Assembly (NCBI RefSeq): GCF_900107675.1
Contig: NZ_FNRI01000005.1
Location: forward strand, 248,001-312,000
Direction: 5' to 3'
Length of the DNA: 64,000 nucleotides
Source: Alistipes timonensis JC136
GTDB taxonomy: Bacteria > Bacteroidota > Bacteroidia > Bacteroidales > Rikenellaceae
The notes under the pieces were generated by a model. The model did no database searches and was not told where the DNA came from. It saw only the letters and a list, made by a program, of their open reading frames with translations. This document shows, piece after piece, positions 17,803 to 25,509 of the stretch (position 1 is the first letter of the stretch; each line of letters starts with the position of its first letter). The translations under genes were made by a program, and so were the position numbers.

Positions 17803-17805
17803 GCC

Positions 17806-18036
17806 ATGAACAACCAACGACGCAATCAACTCCGAGACATCCAGCAAGAACTGCGCGACATCTACGCCCGCCTTGATGTCCTGTACGACGAGGAACAGGC
17901 AGCATACGACAATACCCCGGAATCCCTCCAAGACTCTGAACAAGGCGAGCAAGCTCAGAACGCAATCGACACCATCGAAACGATACGCGACCAGGTACTT
18001 GAGGCCGCAGACGGTATAGACGAAATTTTTGATTAA
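17806..18036 (+). CDS. small acidic early phage protein
   Basis: 76 residues, strongly acidic and helical (LRDIQQELRDIYARLDVLYD). Not recognised. Last small gene before the transposase. Confidence 0.55.
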   Translation: MNNQRRNQLRDIQQELRDIYARLDVLYDEEQAAYDNTPESLQDSEQGEQAQNAIDTIETIRDQVLEAADGIDEIFD

Positions 18037-18099
18037 CACAATCCCGATTGGCAAACACCCAGGCTCGCGTCCTGGGCGGGAGCGACAAATAACAGTATC

Positions 18100-20091
18100 A
18101 TGGAGTACTACAATAACATACTTTGCATGACAGCCAGCGAGCTGACGGCTGTAATGACCCCGTCGAACTACAAGCAGCTGTCTGCGCGTGGCAAGATAAC
18201 GGTCGCCCGCCGGGCTTGCCGAGGCCAGCGTGCGCTGGTTGTTGTTGACAGCCTGCCCAGCAAGTATAGGGAAAAGGTAAAGGAGGTTTATCCGGAAGGG
18301 GGAGCAATGAAATTACATGAGTGGTTCCGGAGCAATTACACCATCGACGCCGAGGCGCGCACGTTCTACTCCTCGACGTTCCGGTTCGAAAACGGCGATC
18401 CGCTGCCGCCCGAAAAACAGCTGGAGTACACGGTGAATGCTTCGGTGATCCGTGCGGTGCTGCGCCTGATGGCGAACACAAAGGCCCTGCGGCGTGCGCA
18501 GATGGGTGGCCGGGTGCAATGGGACGAAATGGCGGCCGCAGTCGCCTATTTCAAACAGGAATACGGGCACACTCTGCCGGAAAGCACGCTGCGCTTCCGC
18601 AAAAAGGTGTCCGAGTTCAACAAGCTGGGTTATGTCAGCCTTGTTTCGGGCAAGTTCCAGAATCAGAACTCCCGCAAGGTGAACTACAAGACCGAACGGT
18701 TGATCCTCTCTCTTGACAGCCTGCCGCAGCGTCCCTTCAATACGACTGTAGCCGAAATGTATAATCAGTTCGTGTGCGGCGAGCTGGACGTGTACGACCC
18801 CGAAACCGGGGAATTGTTCGACCCGGAGGACTTCACGGACAAAAACGGCGATCCGGTAGCACTGAGCGAAACGACCGTCGCCAACTATCTGAACAATCCG
18901 AAAAACCGGGCGCTCCGGGCGAAGCTGCATAGCACCGCTTGGGACTTCAATAACGAATACCGCCCGCACCATAACCGCAAAGCCCCGGTATGGGCTTTCT
19001 CCAAGGTGTCGCTCGATGACCGCGACCTGCCGCGCAAGATGGCTGACGGAAACCGTGTCAAGGCATATTACGCCTACGATGTCGCAAGCGGCTGCGTGAT
19101 CGGCTATGCGTACAACCGTCTCAAGACGGCCGATCTGTTCCTCGACTGCATCCGCAATATGTTCCAGCTGATCGACCGCCAGGGCTGGAACTGTCCGGCC
19201 GAGGTCGAAGTAGAGCATCACCTGGTAAGCAATTTCGCCGACGGGCTGATCCGCGCGGGCGTCGTGTTCCCGTTCGTCCGCTGGTGTAACCCCGGCAACT
19301 CGCAGGAAAAACGCGCCGAGCATTTCAACCGGGCGAAGAAGTACGGTGTCGAGAAACGCACACAGGTCGGTATCGGACGCTGGTACGCCCGGCTGGAGAC
19401 GAACCGTCCGAAAGTCGAGAAGGTCTACGACCAATATAACAACACCTATAAGGAGACGACCTACACCTATGAGCAGCTGGTGGCCGAGGATATACAGGCT
19501 ATCGCAACATACAATAGCCAGCTGCACCCGAATCAGAAAATGTACCCTGGCCTCACGCGCTGGCAGGTACTCTGCGAGAATCAGAACCCGAACCTGTCGC
19601 CCGTCGGAAAGGCGCTGCTGTACCGCTTCATCGGTGAGCGCACCCGCACGTCGATCCGCCGCAATATGTACTGCACCGTTCGCGGCGTGAAGTTCGGCCT
19701 GCCGTCGCCGGAGCTGATTGCGCGGCTTGCGCCGAACGACTACACCGTGGAAGCCTTTTATATGCCCGATGCCGACGGAAATGTTTCGGAAGTGTACTTA
19801 TACCAGGACAACAATTTCATCGCAACATGCGCCCCTATAGGGCTGTATAGCGAGGCTGCAGCTGAGCAGACCGAAGCGGATGCGCAAAACTACCAGGAGC
19901 AGTCGAAATACGTTGCGCAGTTCGACGCTATGATCCGCCGCGAGAAGATTCAGAAGGTGAAGATACTCCCCTGCGATATGCCGACCGAAAGGCCGGAGAT
20001 TGTCGAAGCGGCCCCCGTCGTCGAAGCGGACCTGCCGGACGAATTTAGCTTCGACATCGATTACGCCCGCAAGGCCAAACAAGACCTTTAG
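18100..20091 (+). CDS. MuA-like DDE transposase
   Basis: 663 residues, the MuA size. N-terminal DNA-binding region (MTASELTAVMTPSNYKQLSA), an integrase-core (rve) domain around residues 290-430, and a Mu-type C-terminal beta-barrel. The first catalytic Asp fits VSLDDRD, the last Glu fits QEKRAEHFNR. The middle Asp is not obvious: the matching segment reads VEHHLVSNF. It joins phage ends to target DNA for integration and replicative transposition, with the MuB-like ATPase encoded next. Confidence 0.9.
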   Translation: MEYYNNILCMTASELTAVMTPSNYKQLSARGKITVARRACRGQRALVVVDSLPSKYREKVKEVYPEGGAMKLHEWFRSNYTIDAEARTFYSSTFRFENGDPLPPEKQLEYTVNASVIRAVLRLMANTKALRRAQMGGRVQWDEMAAAVAYFKQEYGHTLPESTLRFRKKVSEFNKLGYVSLVSGKFQNQNSRKVNYKTERLILSLDSLPQRPFNTTVAEMYNQFVCGELDVYDPETGELFDPEDFTDKNGDPVALSETTVANYLNNPKNRALRAKLHSTAWDFNNEYRPHHNRKAPVWAFSKVSLDDRDLPRKMADGNRVKAYYAYDVASGCVIGYAYNRLKTADLFLDCIRNMFQLIDRQGWNCPAEVEVEHHLVSNFADGLIRAGVVFPFVRWCNPGNSQEKRAEHFNRAKKYGVEKRTQVGIGRWYARLETNRPKVEKVYDQYNNTYKETTYTYEQLVAEDIQAIATYNSQLHPNQKMYPGLTRWQVLCENQNPNLSPVGKALLYRFIGERTRTSIRRNMYCTVRGVKFGLPSPELIARLAPNDYTVEAFYMPDADGNVSEVYLYQDNNFIATCAPIGLYSEAAAEQTEADAQNYQEQSKYVAQFDAMIRREKIQKVKILPCDMPTERPEIVEAAPVVEADLPDEFSFDIDYARKAKQDL

Positions 20092-20116
20092 AATGACAAT
20101 ATAACACTATTAGAAT

Positions 20117-20989
20117 ATGATTGCAGACGACATCAAAACCCGAATCGTGTTGGCGATATCCACCAACAGACAGAACTACGCAACCGACAGTAAGCACGCC
20201 GTCGCGCTCGGTATCACCTCCTCGGTTTACAGCGAGATCAAGAAGGGCAAGACCGATCAGAAACTCAGCGACGCCAAATGGATGTCCATTGCCCGCCGTT
20301 TGGGAGTGAGTCTCAACGACGAGCCCGAATGGAAGATCGTAAAGACCCCGACGTTCGAATATCTCTGTTCGCAGCTGGAGCTGTGCCGTAAAAACAGCCT
20401 TTCGGGAATGTTCTGCGATTTGCCGAACATCGGCAAGTCCTTCGCCGCTAAACATCACGCCAAAAGCCACCCGAATGTTGTGTATGTCGACTGCTCGATG
20501 GTCAAAACCAAGCAACGACTATTCCGGTATATTGCCCGTGAGTTTGGGCTGAACTCCGTCGGCAAGTACGCGGATATCTTCGACGATCTGGTATTCTACC
20601 TGCGGACCCTCGACCATCCGCAAATCGTCCTCGACGAGGTCGGCGACCTCGTATACGAGGCGTTCCTGGAAATTAAGGCTATGTGGAACGGTACGGAGGG
20701 GTGCTGCTCGTGGTATCTCATGGGGGCGGACGGCTTCAGAGCCAAGCTGGAGCGCGGTGTCGAGTTCAAAACGGTGGGCTTTGCCGAGATACGCAGCCGT
20801 TGCGGCGATAAGTACAACAGCATTACCCCGCCCGAAGGTGAGGAGAGGCGAAAGTTTTTGATGGGCCAGGCCGCGTTGATCGCCCAGGCCAACGTGCCGG
20901 AAGGAGTCGACTACAAACAGATCGCCCGCAAGAGCGACGGCAGCCTTCGCCGCGTTCACACGCTGATCACCAAAGGCGAGGAGGAGTAA
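20117..20989 (+). CDS. MuB-like AAA+ ATPase, transposition target selector
   Basis: 290 residues. An N-terminal helix-turn-helix region (ALGITSSVYSEIKKGKTD) as in MuB, then an ATPase domain with Walker A CDLPNIGKSF, Walker B IVLDEVGDL and a sensor-type arginine region. MuB coats target DNA and delivers it to the transposase. Placed 25 bases after the transposase. Confidence 0.85.
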   Translation: MIADDIKTRIVLAISTNRQNYATDSKHAVALGITSSVYSEIKKGKTDQKLSDAKWMSIARRLGVSLNDEPEWKIVKTPTFEYLCSQLELCRKNSLSGMFCDLPNIGKSFAAKHHAKSHPNVVYVDCSMVKTKQRLFRYIAREFGLNSVGKYADIFDDLVFYLRTLDHPQIVLDEVGDLVYEAFLEIKAMWNGTEGCCSWYLMGADGFRAKLERGVEFKTVGFAEIRSRCGDKYNSITPPEGEERRKFLMGQAALIAQANVPEGVDYKQIARKSDGSLRRVHTLITKGEEE

Positions 20990-20992
20990 CCT

Positions 20993-21613
20993 ATGCGGGC
21001 CTATTCACCGAAAGAGATTGCGCGGCTGCAAATTCCGGAACTCCCCCTGGAGGGGGAATGGCGGGCGGCGTTCGGCCGTCCTTCCCGGTATGAGCGGTGG
21101 TTCATCGACGGCGAGTCGACCAGCGGAAAGAGTACGTTCGTAATGCTCCTGGCAAAGGAACTCTGCAAGTTCGGGAAGGTCGATTACATCAGCCTGGAGG
21201 AAGGCGCAAACCTTTCGTTCAAACGCCGCACGATCCGGCTGCAGATGGATGAAGTTGCCGGAAGGTTCAAGGCCGTCACGAATATAACGATGGAGGAGCT
21301 GGCCGAGCGGCTGGCGAAGCCCAAGAGCGCGAATTTCGTTTTCATCGACTCGGTGCAGTATACGGGGATGACCTTTCCGAAGATCAAGGCCCTGCTGCTG
21401 GACCGCTTCCCGCGTAAATCGTTCATCTTCGTTTCGCAGAACTACAAGGGCCGCCCGAAAGGTAAGCCCGCGAACGACCTCAAGTTCGATGCGGGTGTAA
21501 AGATCAGCACCATCGGGTTTAGGGCCTATTGTCACGGCCGTTATGTCGACGGAGCCGGGGCCTATTTCACCATTTGGGAGGAAGGAGCATACAAGTATTA
21601 CCTAAACAAATAG
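20993..21613 (+). CDS. RecA/RadA-like P-loop ATPase of the early region
   Basis: 206 residues. Walker A GESTSGKST, Walker B NFVFIDSVQ, and FIFVSQNYKGRPKGKPAN resembling the DNA-binding loop of RadA/DnaB-like ATPases. It follows the MuB-like gene by 3 bases and probably serves DNA transactions in transposition or replication. Mu has no direct equivalent. Confidence 0.65.
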   Translation: MRAYSPKEIARLQIPELPLEGEWRAAFGRPSRYERWFIDGESTSGKSTFVMLLAKELCKFGKVDYISLEEGANLSFKRRTIRLQMDEVAGRFKAVTNITMEELAERLAKPKSANFVFIDSVQYTGMTFPKIKALLLDRFPRKSFIFVSQNYKGRPKGKPANDLKFDAGVKISTIGFRAYCHGRYVDGAGAYFTIWEEGAYKYYLNK

Positions 21614-21617
21614 AGCT

Positions 21618-21764
21618 ATGATTGAAGTCAGACAAAACAGCGTCATGGACGTATGGGAGGCTTACGTTGACGGGGGCCTATATCACTATGACGAAGACTT
21701 GCAGGCATTACTGCAGTACTTAGCGCGTCACGCGGATGATATACGGGACGAAATGTACCACTGA
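21618..21764 (+). CDS. 48-residue early phage protein
   Basis: MIEVRQNSVMDVWEAYVDGG begins a short acidic protein. Frame, 4-base gap to the upstream stop and continued strand make it a likely gene. Not recognised. Confidence 0.5.
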   Translation: MIEVRQNSVMDVWEAYVDGGLYHYDEDLQALLQYLARHADDIRDEMYH

Positions 21765-21786
21765 TTATACATAAACAGATAAAACT

Positions 21787-21921
21787 ATGACAGTAGCGGA
21801 ATTGAAAGAAAAGCTGGAGGAGTTCCCCGGTGATTACGAGGTGATTATGCTCGTACAGGATGATACCTACGGGGTAGATGTCGTCCGAGAAGGTTCTTTG
21901 TGGAATATCATTTTAGAGTAA
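21787..21921 (+). CDS. 44-residue early phage protein
   Basis: MTVAELKEKLEEFPGDYEV is a start shared by many small phage proteins of unknown role. It ends 4 bases before the next gene. Confidence 0.55.
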   Translation: MTVAELKEKLEEFPGDYEVIMLVQDDTYGVDVVREGSLWNIILE

Positions 21922-21925
21922 AGCT

Positions 21926-22408
21926 ATGGGTAACTATTCAAGATTTTACGTCCTCATGAACCGCCTTCCGGTTCATGACGACGAAATGAAGGAGCGCCTT
22001 GTACGACAGTATACGGGCGGGCGGACGGCAAGCCTCCGGAAGATGTTCGAGGCCGAATATAAAACTATGTGCGACGCGCTGGACGGGTCGCTGAAAGACC
22101 CCAAGAGCGGACAGCGGGAGCTGCTCCGAAAGCGGCGTTCTCAAGCGCTGCACGTAATCCAGCGGTTGGGCGTCGATACGACCGACTGGCCGCGAATCAA
22201 TGCTTTCTGCCGCGACAAACGAATTGCCGGAGCGGAGTTCTACGATCTCGGCCCGGAGGAGCTGGCCGCGCTGACCGTCAAACTTCGCGGCATCGAACGC
22301 CGTGGCGGGTTGAACCCCCAGCGGCCGGAGCCGAGGCTGTCGTCTCGGCCGGAGACGGCCAAAGAACAGGTTATTTATATGCCGCTGGAAGGCGGCCCGA
22401 TTTGCTGA
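21926..22408 (+). CDS. early phage protein, unknown
   Basis: 160 residues, basic, helical. MNRLPVHDDEMKERLVRQYT and CRDKRIAGAEFYDLGPEEL hint at a nucleic-acid-binding or GemA-like regulator, but I cannot confirm a family. The next gene starts 2 bases after the stop. Confidence 0.6.
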   Translation: MGNYSRFYVLMNRLPVHDDEMKERLVRQYTGGRTASLRKMFEAEYKTMCDALDGSLKDPKSGQRELLRKRRSQALHVIQRLGVDTTDWPRINAFCRDKRIAGAEFYDLGPEELAALTVKLRGIERRGGLNPQRPEPRLSSRPETAKEQVIYMPLEGGPIC

Positions 22409-22410
22409 CA

Positions 22411-22788
22411 ATGGAAAAGAACCCCTACGAAAACCTGCGCGTCGATAATCGCACGCGGCTCCCGCAGCCGTGGGAGAATTATCCCGTGCTGCATCCGGGA
22501 GCATTCAAGACCGAGATCGTCTACATCGACGGATACGAACACGCAAAAATCCATCTGGGCCAACAGGACGGTGTTTGGACCGCGGGCTACGACTTCCAGG
22601 CGGGGAAATGCGGCGGGGGATGCTATCCTGGCCGTAAATGGGGCGACTTCGTGACGGAGCGGGATGCCAGGCTATGGGTACTCGGTGAATTTTTGACCTT
22701 CGACACCGAGGACAATCCACTCCCGGCGGCCATGAAGAAAGCCATTAACGTTCGCATCTTCGAAATCCGGCAGTTTACATTATTCTAA
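22411..22788 (+). CDS. early phage protein, unknown
   Basis: 125 residues from the ATG at 22411. Beta-rich, with a glycine/cysteine patch FQAGKCGGGCYPG and an aromatic-rich centre. No family recognised. Confidence 0.55.
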   Translation: MEKNPYENLRVDNRTRLPQPWENYPVLHPGAFKTEIVYIDGYEHAKIHLGQQDGVWTAGYDFQAGKCGGGCYPGRKWGDFVTERDARLWVLGEFLTFDTEDNPLPAAMKKAINVRIFEIRQFTLF

Positions 22789-22803
22789 TCAAATACAAAC
22801 AAA

Positions 22804-23031
22804 ATGAAAACACGAATTAAAAGGTGGATGTGCCGAATCTTCGGCCACCGCAACTACGAGGAGGTGTTTGCCGAGCGGACGATACGCTATTCTCCCCGGA
22901 AACAGAAGCCAATCTACAAGGTCGTGCGGGAGCTTCGATGCGACCGCTGCGGAGAGGCACACCGCGAAGAGCTGCGCTCCGGCATCCGTCGTTCGCAACT
23001 TCTGAAAGAAGGCTGGTTTATCGAACAGTAA
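22804..23031 (+). CDS. small zinc-ribbon-like phage protein
   Basis: 75 residues, very basic. CRIFGHRNYEEV near the start and CDRCGEAH later give a split Cys/His set typical of small zinc-binding proteins. Confidence 0.6.
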   Translation: MKTRIKRWMCRIFGHRNYEEVFAERTIRYSPRKQKPIYKVVRELRCDRCGEAHREELRSGIRRSQLLKEGWFIEQ

Positions 23032-23046
23032 TAAAACATCAGAACA

Positions 23047-23371
23047 ATGAAACAGGACCCTATTTTTTCAAGTGAAATCCCGATGCCACCGGGGAAGCTG
23101 CTCCGAGGCGCAGCGGGTAAGCCTTCGAAGGCCGCAGGAACTACAAAGCGTAAATACACACGTAAAGCCCCCGAAATCCCCCCCCCCCGACAATGGGGCT
23201 CCAGCTAACAGGACAGAGCCGAAATACACGCCTATATGCACCATTCCAGAGGTACAAATCAGCTCCTTCGGTCTGGAATACATCAAGGTTCTGACTGACC
23301 TACTGGCATTGATCGCCGAGCCCCAGCGAGCGAAGCTGGTCGATTTTATTATACAGGAAAAAATCATTTAA
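23047..23371 (+). CDS. early phage protein, out of frame at an 11-base C run
   Basis: From the ATG at 23047 the frame reads MKQDPIFSSEIPMPPGKLLR and, after a C run, stops within 7 codons. The +1 frame is then open to 23371 and ends in a well-formed helix (SSFGLEYIKVLTDLLALIAE). Removing one C (C10) or adding two joins both parts into a 107-residue protein. The first part is Pro/Lys rich and disordered. Either a phase-variable gene in the OFF state or a homopolymer sequencing error. Confidence 0.6.
23178..23188 (+). repeat. poly-C tract, C11
   Basis: Eleven C in a row inside a coding region, at the point where the frame breaks. Confidence 0.95.
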
Positions 23372-23381
23372 CACCAAATTT

Positions 23382-24041
23382 ATGGAACAGATAAAAACGG
23401 TACAGATGACCGCCGAGGAAGCGGCACAGTACGAGGCTTTCAAAGCCGAACAGGAAAAGAAAGCGGCGGCCGAGAAGGCCAAGAAAGACCGCGAAATTTA
23501 CAGTCAACTGGTCGACGAGGAGATCGAGCAGGCTATTCCCATGCTGCAGGAGTTGAGCGGTGACATCCGGACCGTGAAGGAGAAGGTCATCGACAACTTT
23601 CGGCAAATCCTCGACATGAAGGCCGGGGTCCTCAAGCGAGTGAAGGACGGGCAGAAAAGCCACACCTTCACCAATTCTGATGGCAACAAACGGATCACCA
23701 TCGGCCGTTGCGTCGTCGATGGCTGGCGCGATACGGTCGAGGACGGCATCGCCATCGTGAAGGATTCGGTCATCGGGCTGATCAAGGACGACGAAACGAA
23801 GGCGCTCGTCAATCAGATCATGCGCCTGATCGCCCGCGACCAGGCCGGGAACCTCAAGGCGAACAAAGTGCTGCAGCTGGATAAACTCGCAGCGGAGCTG
23901 AACAACGACCGTCTCAACGAGGGTATCGCCATCATCAAAGAGGCGCACATCCCGAACTTCTCAAAAACCTACATCCGTGCGGAGTTCCAGGACGAAAACG
24001 GTGTGTGGCGGTATATTCCCCTGGGCATGACCGAAGCGTAA
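23382..24041 (+). CDS. DUF3164 family protein
   Basis: 219 residues. MLQELSGDIRTVKEKVIDNF and TIGRCVVDGWRDTVEDGIAI match DUF3164, a family seen almost only in Mu-like phages. An N-terminal Ala/Lys/Glu coiled coil precedes the domain. Function unknown. Confidence 0.85.
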   Translation: MEQIKTVQMTAEEAAQYEAFKAEQEKKAAAEKAKKDREIYSQLVDEEIEQAIPMLQELSGDIRTVKEKVIDNFRQILDMKAGVLKRVKDGQKSHTFTNSDGNKRITIGRCVVDGWRDTVEDGIAIVKDSVIGLIKDDETKALVNQIMRLIARDQAGNLKANKVLQLDKLAAELNNDRLNEGIAIIKEAHIPNFSKTYIRAEFQDENGVWRYIPLGMTEA

Positions 24042-24062
24042 TAAACCGATCCGGCAGGCAAC

Positions 24063-24317
24063 ATGGGGAAGCACCATAAAAACACGCTGCGACGCATAAA
24101 GCTGGTCTGCGACATCGTGCAGCAGCATTATGAGCCGGGAAACTACGCCAAGAGCTACTATAAGGTCTGGCGGCAGTACGTGAACCCCGTGTACCCGTGT
24201 TGCTACCGGACATTACTCAAGTACATAAACACCCCCTTGGGCGATCTCAAGAGCGACGCCCCGGAGGACCTACGACAATTAAAACTTTTCGACGATGACA
24301 CAAGCGAAACTGAATAA
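24063..24317 (+). CDS. small phage protein, unknown
   Basis: 84 residues, basic with many Tyr (YEPGNYAKSYYKVWRQYVNP), possibly DNA-binding. Its end overlaps the next gene by 23 bases. Confidence 0.6.
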   Translation: MGKHHKNTLRRIKLVCDIVQQHYEPGNYAKSYYKVWRQYVNPVYPCCYRTLLKYINTPLGDLKSDAPEDLRQLKLFDDDTSETE

Positions 24318-24564
24318 AATCGACAGGCAGAACCTTTCGGCGGGCATGAACGCTGTCGTTTGGCCGTTTCTGCTGTTCAGCCCTATGGGGTTCCGGGCGG
24401 GGATCGCCGCCAGCGGCTTCTGCGTACTGGTAACTGCGACCGTTCTCTTCATCCGCAACCGCAAGCGGTATGTAGGGTGCGACTGGCGCAGCCACCTGCT
24501 GACCTTCGTCCCCGGCCTCGCCTACTGGACGCTCGCTATTGGCTTACACCTTATTTTCGGATGA
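24295..24564 (+). CDS. small membrane protein, two helices
   Basis: 89 residues with membrane segments at about 20-52 and 68-88. A holin-like role is conceivable, but the lysis genes lie elsewhere (32.9-34.1 kb). It is translationally coupled to both neighbours (23-bp overlap, then ATGA). Confidence 0.6.
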   Translation: MTQAKLNKIDRQNLSAGMNAVVWPFLLFSPMGFRAGIAASGFCVLVTATVLFIRNRKRYVGCDWRSHLLTFVPGLAYWTLAIGLHLIFG

Positions 24565-25046
24565 TGGACGAAATAACAACCATCCTGCTGGACGTACAGG
24601 ATCACCTCGGAAAGACCGTCCCGGAGCTTGCCTACGTCGATAAGGATTGGGGACAGCTCTCGCTGGAGAAACCCGCCGTAAAATTTCCGTGCGCCCTGCT
24701 CGACCTGAAGGATGTTTCTTTCACGCAAACGGGCAACGGCGGCCAGGTCGCCGATACGCAGATTACCGTTACGGTGGCGAATCTCCGGCTCACATCGTCC
24801 TCGCTAACGGCTCCGAAAAAGGAAGATGCCTACCGGATCATTGGGCTGCTTGCCAAGATACATACGGCGTTGCACATGTTTTCGGCGGGCGACTATGCGC
24901 CGCTGTTCCGGACGAGGTTGCGCAAGATCGTTGCAGACAGCTCGCGGGAGTGTTACGAACTGACCTACCAAACAGCCTACATGGTCGGCTTCGACACGGG
25001 AGGTTCCACGGCAAAGGTTACGAGCGTTAAGTTGGAGCTCAACTAA
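24561..25046 (+). CDS. phage tail-completion-like protein (Mu gp37/DUF1834-like)
   Basis: 161 residues from the ATGATG at 24561. MDEITTILLDVQDHLGKTVP and FPCALLDLKDVSFTQTGNGG are typical of small tail-terminator or joining proteins that pair with gpG-like proteins. The gpG-like gene lies just across a shared terminator on the other strand. Inferred from pattern and place. Confidence 0.5.
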   Translation: MMDEITTILLDVQDHLGKTVPELAYVDKDWGQLSLEKPAVKFPCALLDLKDVSFTQTGNGGQVADTQITVTVANLRLTSSSLTAPKKEDAYRIIGLLAKIHTALHMFSAGDYAPLFRTRLRKIVADSSRECYELTYQTAYMVGFDTGGSTAKVTSVKLELN

Positions 25047-25060
25047 ACAAAGGGCATGAG

Positions 25061-25091
25061 AAAGGCCGGGCAAATTGCCCAGCCTTTTTTA
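25061..25091. terminator. bidirectional terminator between converging phage operons
   Basis: AAAGGCcGGGCAA / TTGCCCaGCCTTT with T runs on the rightward side. It separates the early operon from the leftward head block. Confidence 0.85.
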
Positions 25092-25508
25092 CTTGAATAT
25101 CCCCTGCAGGAAAATGTTGATACGTCGGCCGATTTGCTCCTCCAGCTCTTCGGCTTCACCCATGAACTGACGTTTCGGCATGTCGAACCCCGCACCGCGT
25201 CCGGCCCGGCCGCCCTCGTTGTGAACCTGAGCGTATGGGACCTTTTCATTCCCGGCCGCCCATACCACACGGTCAGGCGTTGCCTCGGCCGTGCGGACGC
25301 TGTTCATCAGCGCGGCGCTCTGCACCATCAGCGAACCACGTCGCCGCTTTCCAGCTTCGTCGACCTTGGCCCTGGGCCATGCCTTGCCATCGAACGCCTT
25401 ACTCCGGAAGGCCCCCTTAAAATAGGACACCCCGGTAGCCGCTGCCAGGTTGGCAACCTCCTGCATATCCACACGCAGTCCCTCAAGCACTCCTTTCGGT
25501 ATCATCAC
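25089..25508 (-). CDS. phage virion morphogenesis protein (Mu gpG-like)
   Basis: 139 residues. KRRRGSLMVQSAALMNSVRT and VPYAQVHNEGGRAG followed by MPKRQFMG are the signature of the Phage_tail_S/virion morphogenesis family, which takes part in tail completion and head-tail joining. Last gene of the leftward block. Confidence 0.85.
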   Translation of the reverse strand: MMIPKGVLEGLRVDMQEVANLAAATGVSYFKGAFRSKAFDGKAWPRAKVDEAGKRRRGSLMVQSAALMNSVRTAEATPDRVVWAAGNEKVPYAQVHNEGGRAGRGAGFDMPKRQFMGEAEELEEQIGRRINIFLQGIFK

Positions 25509-25509
25509 T

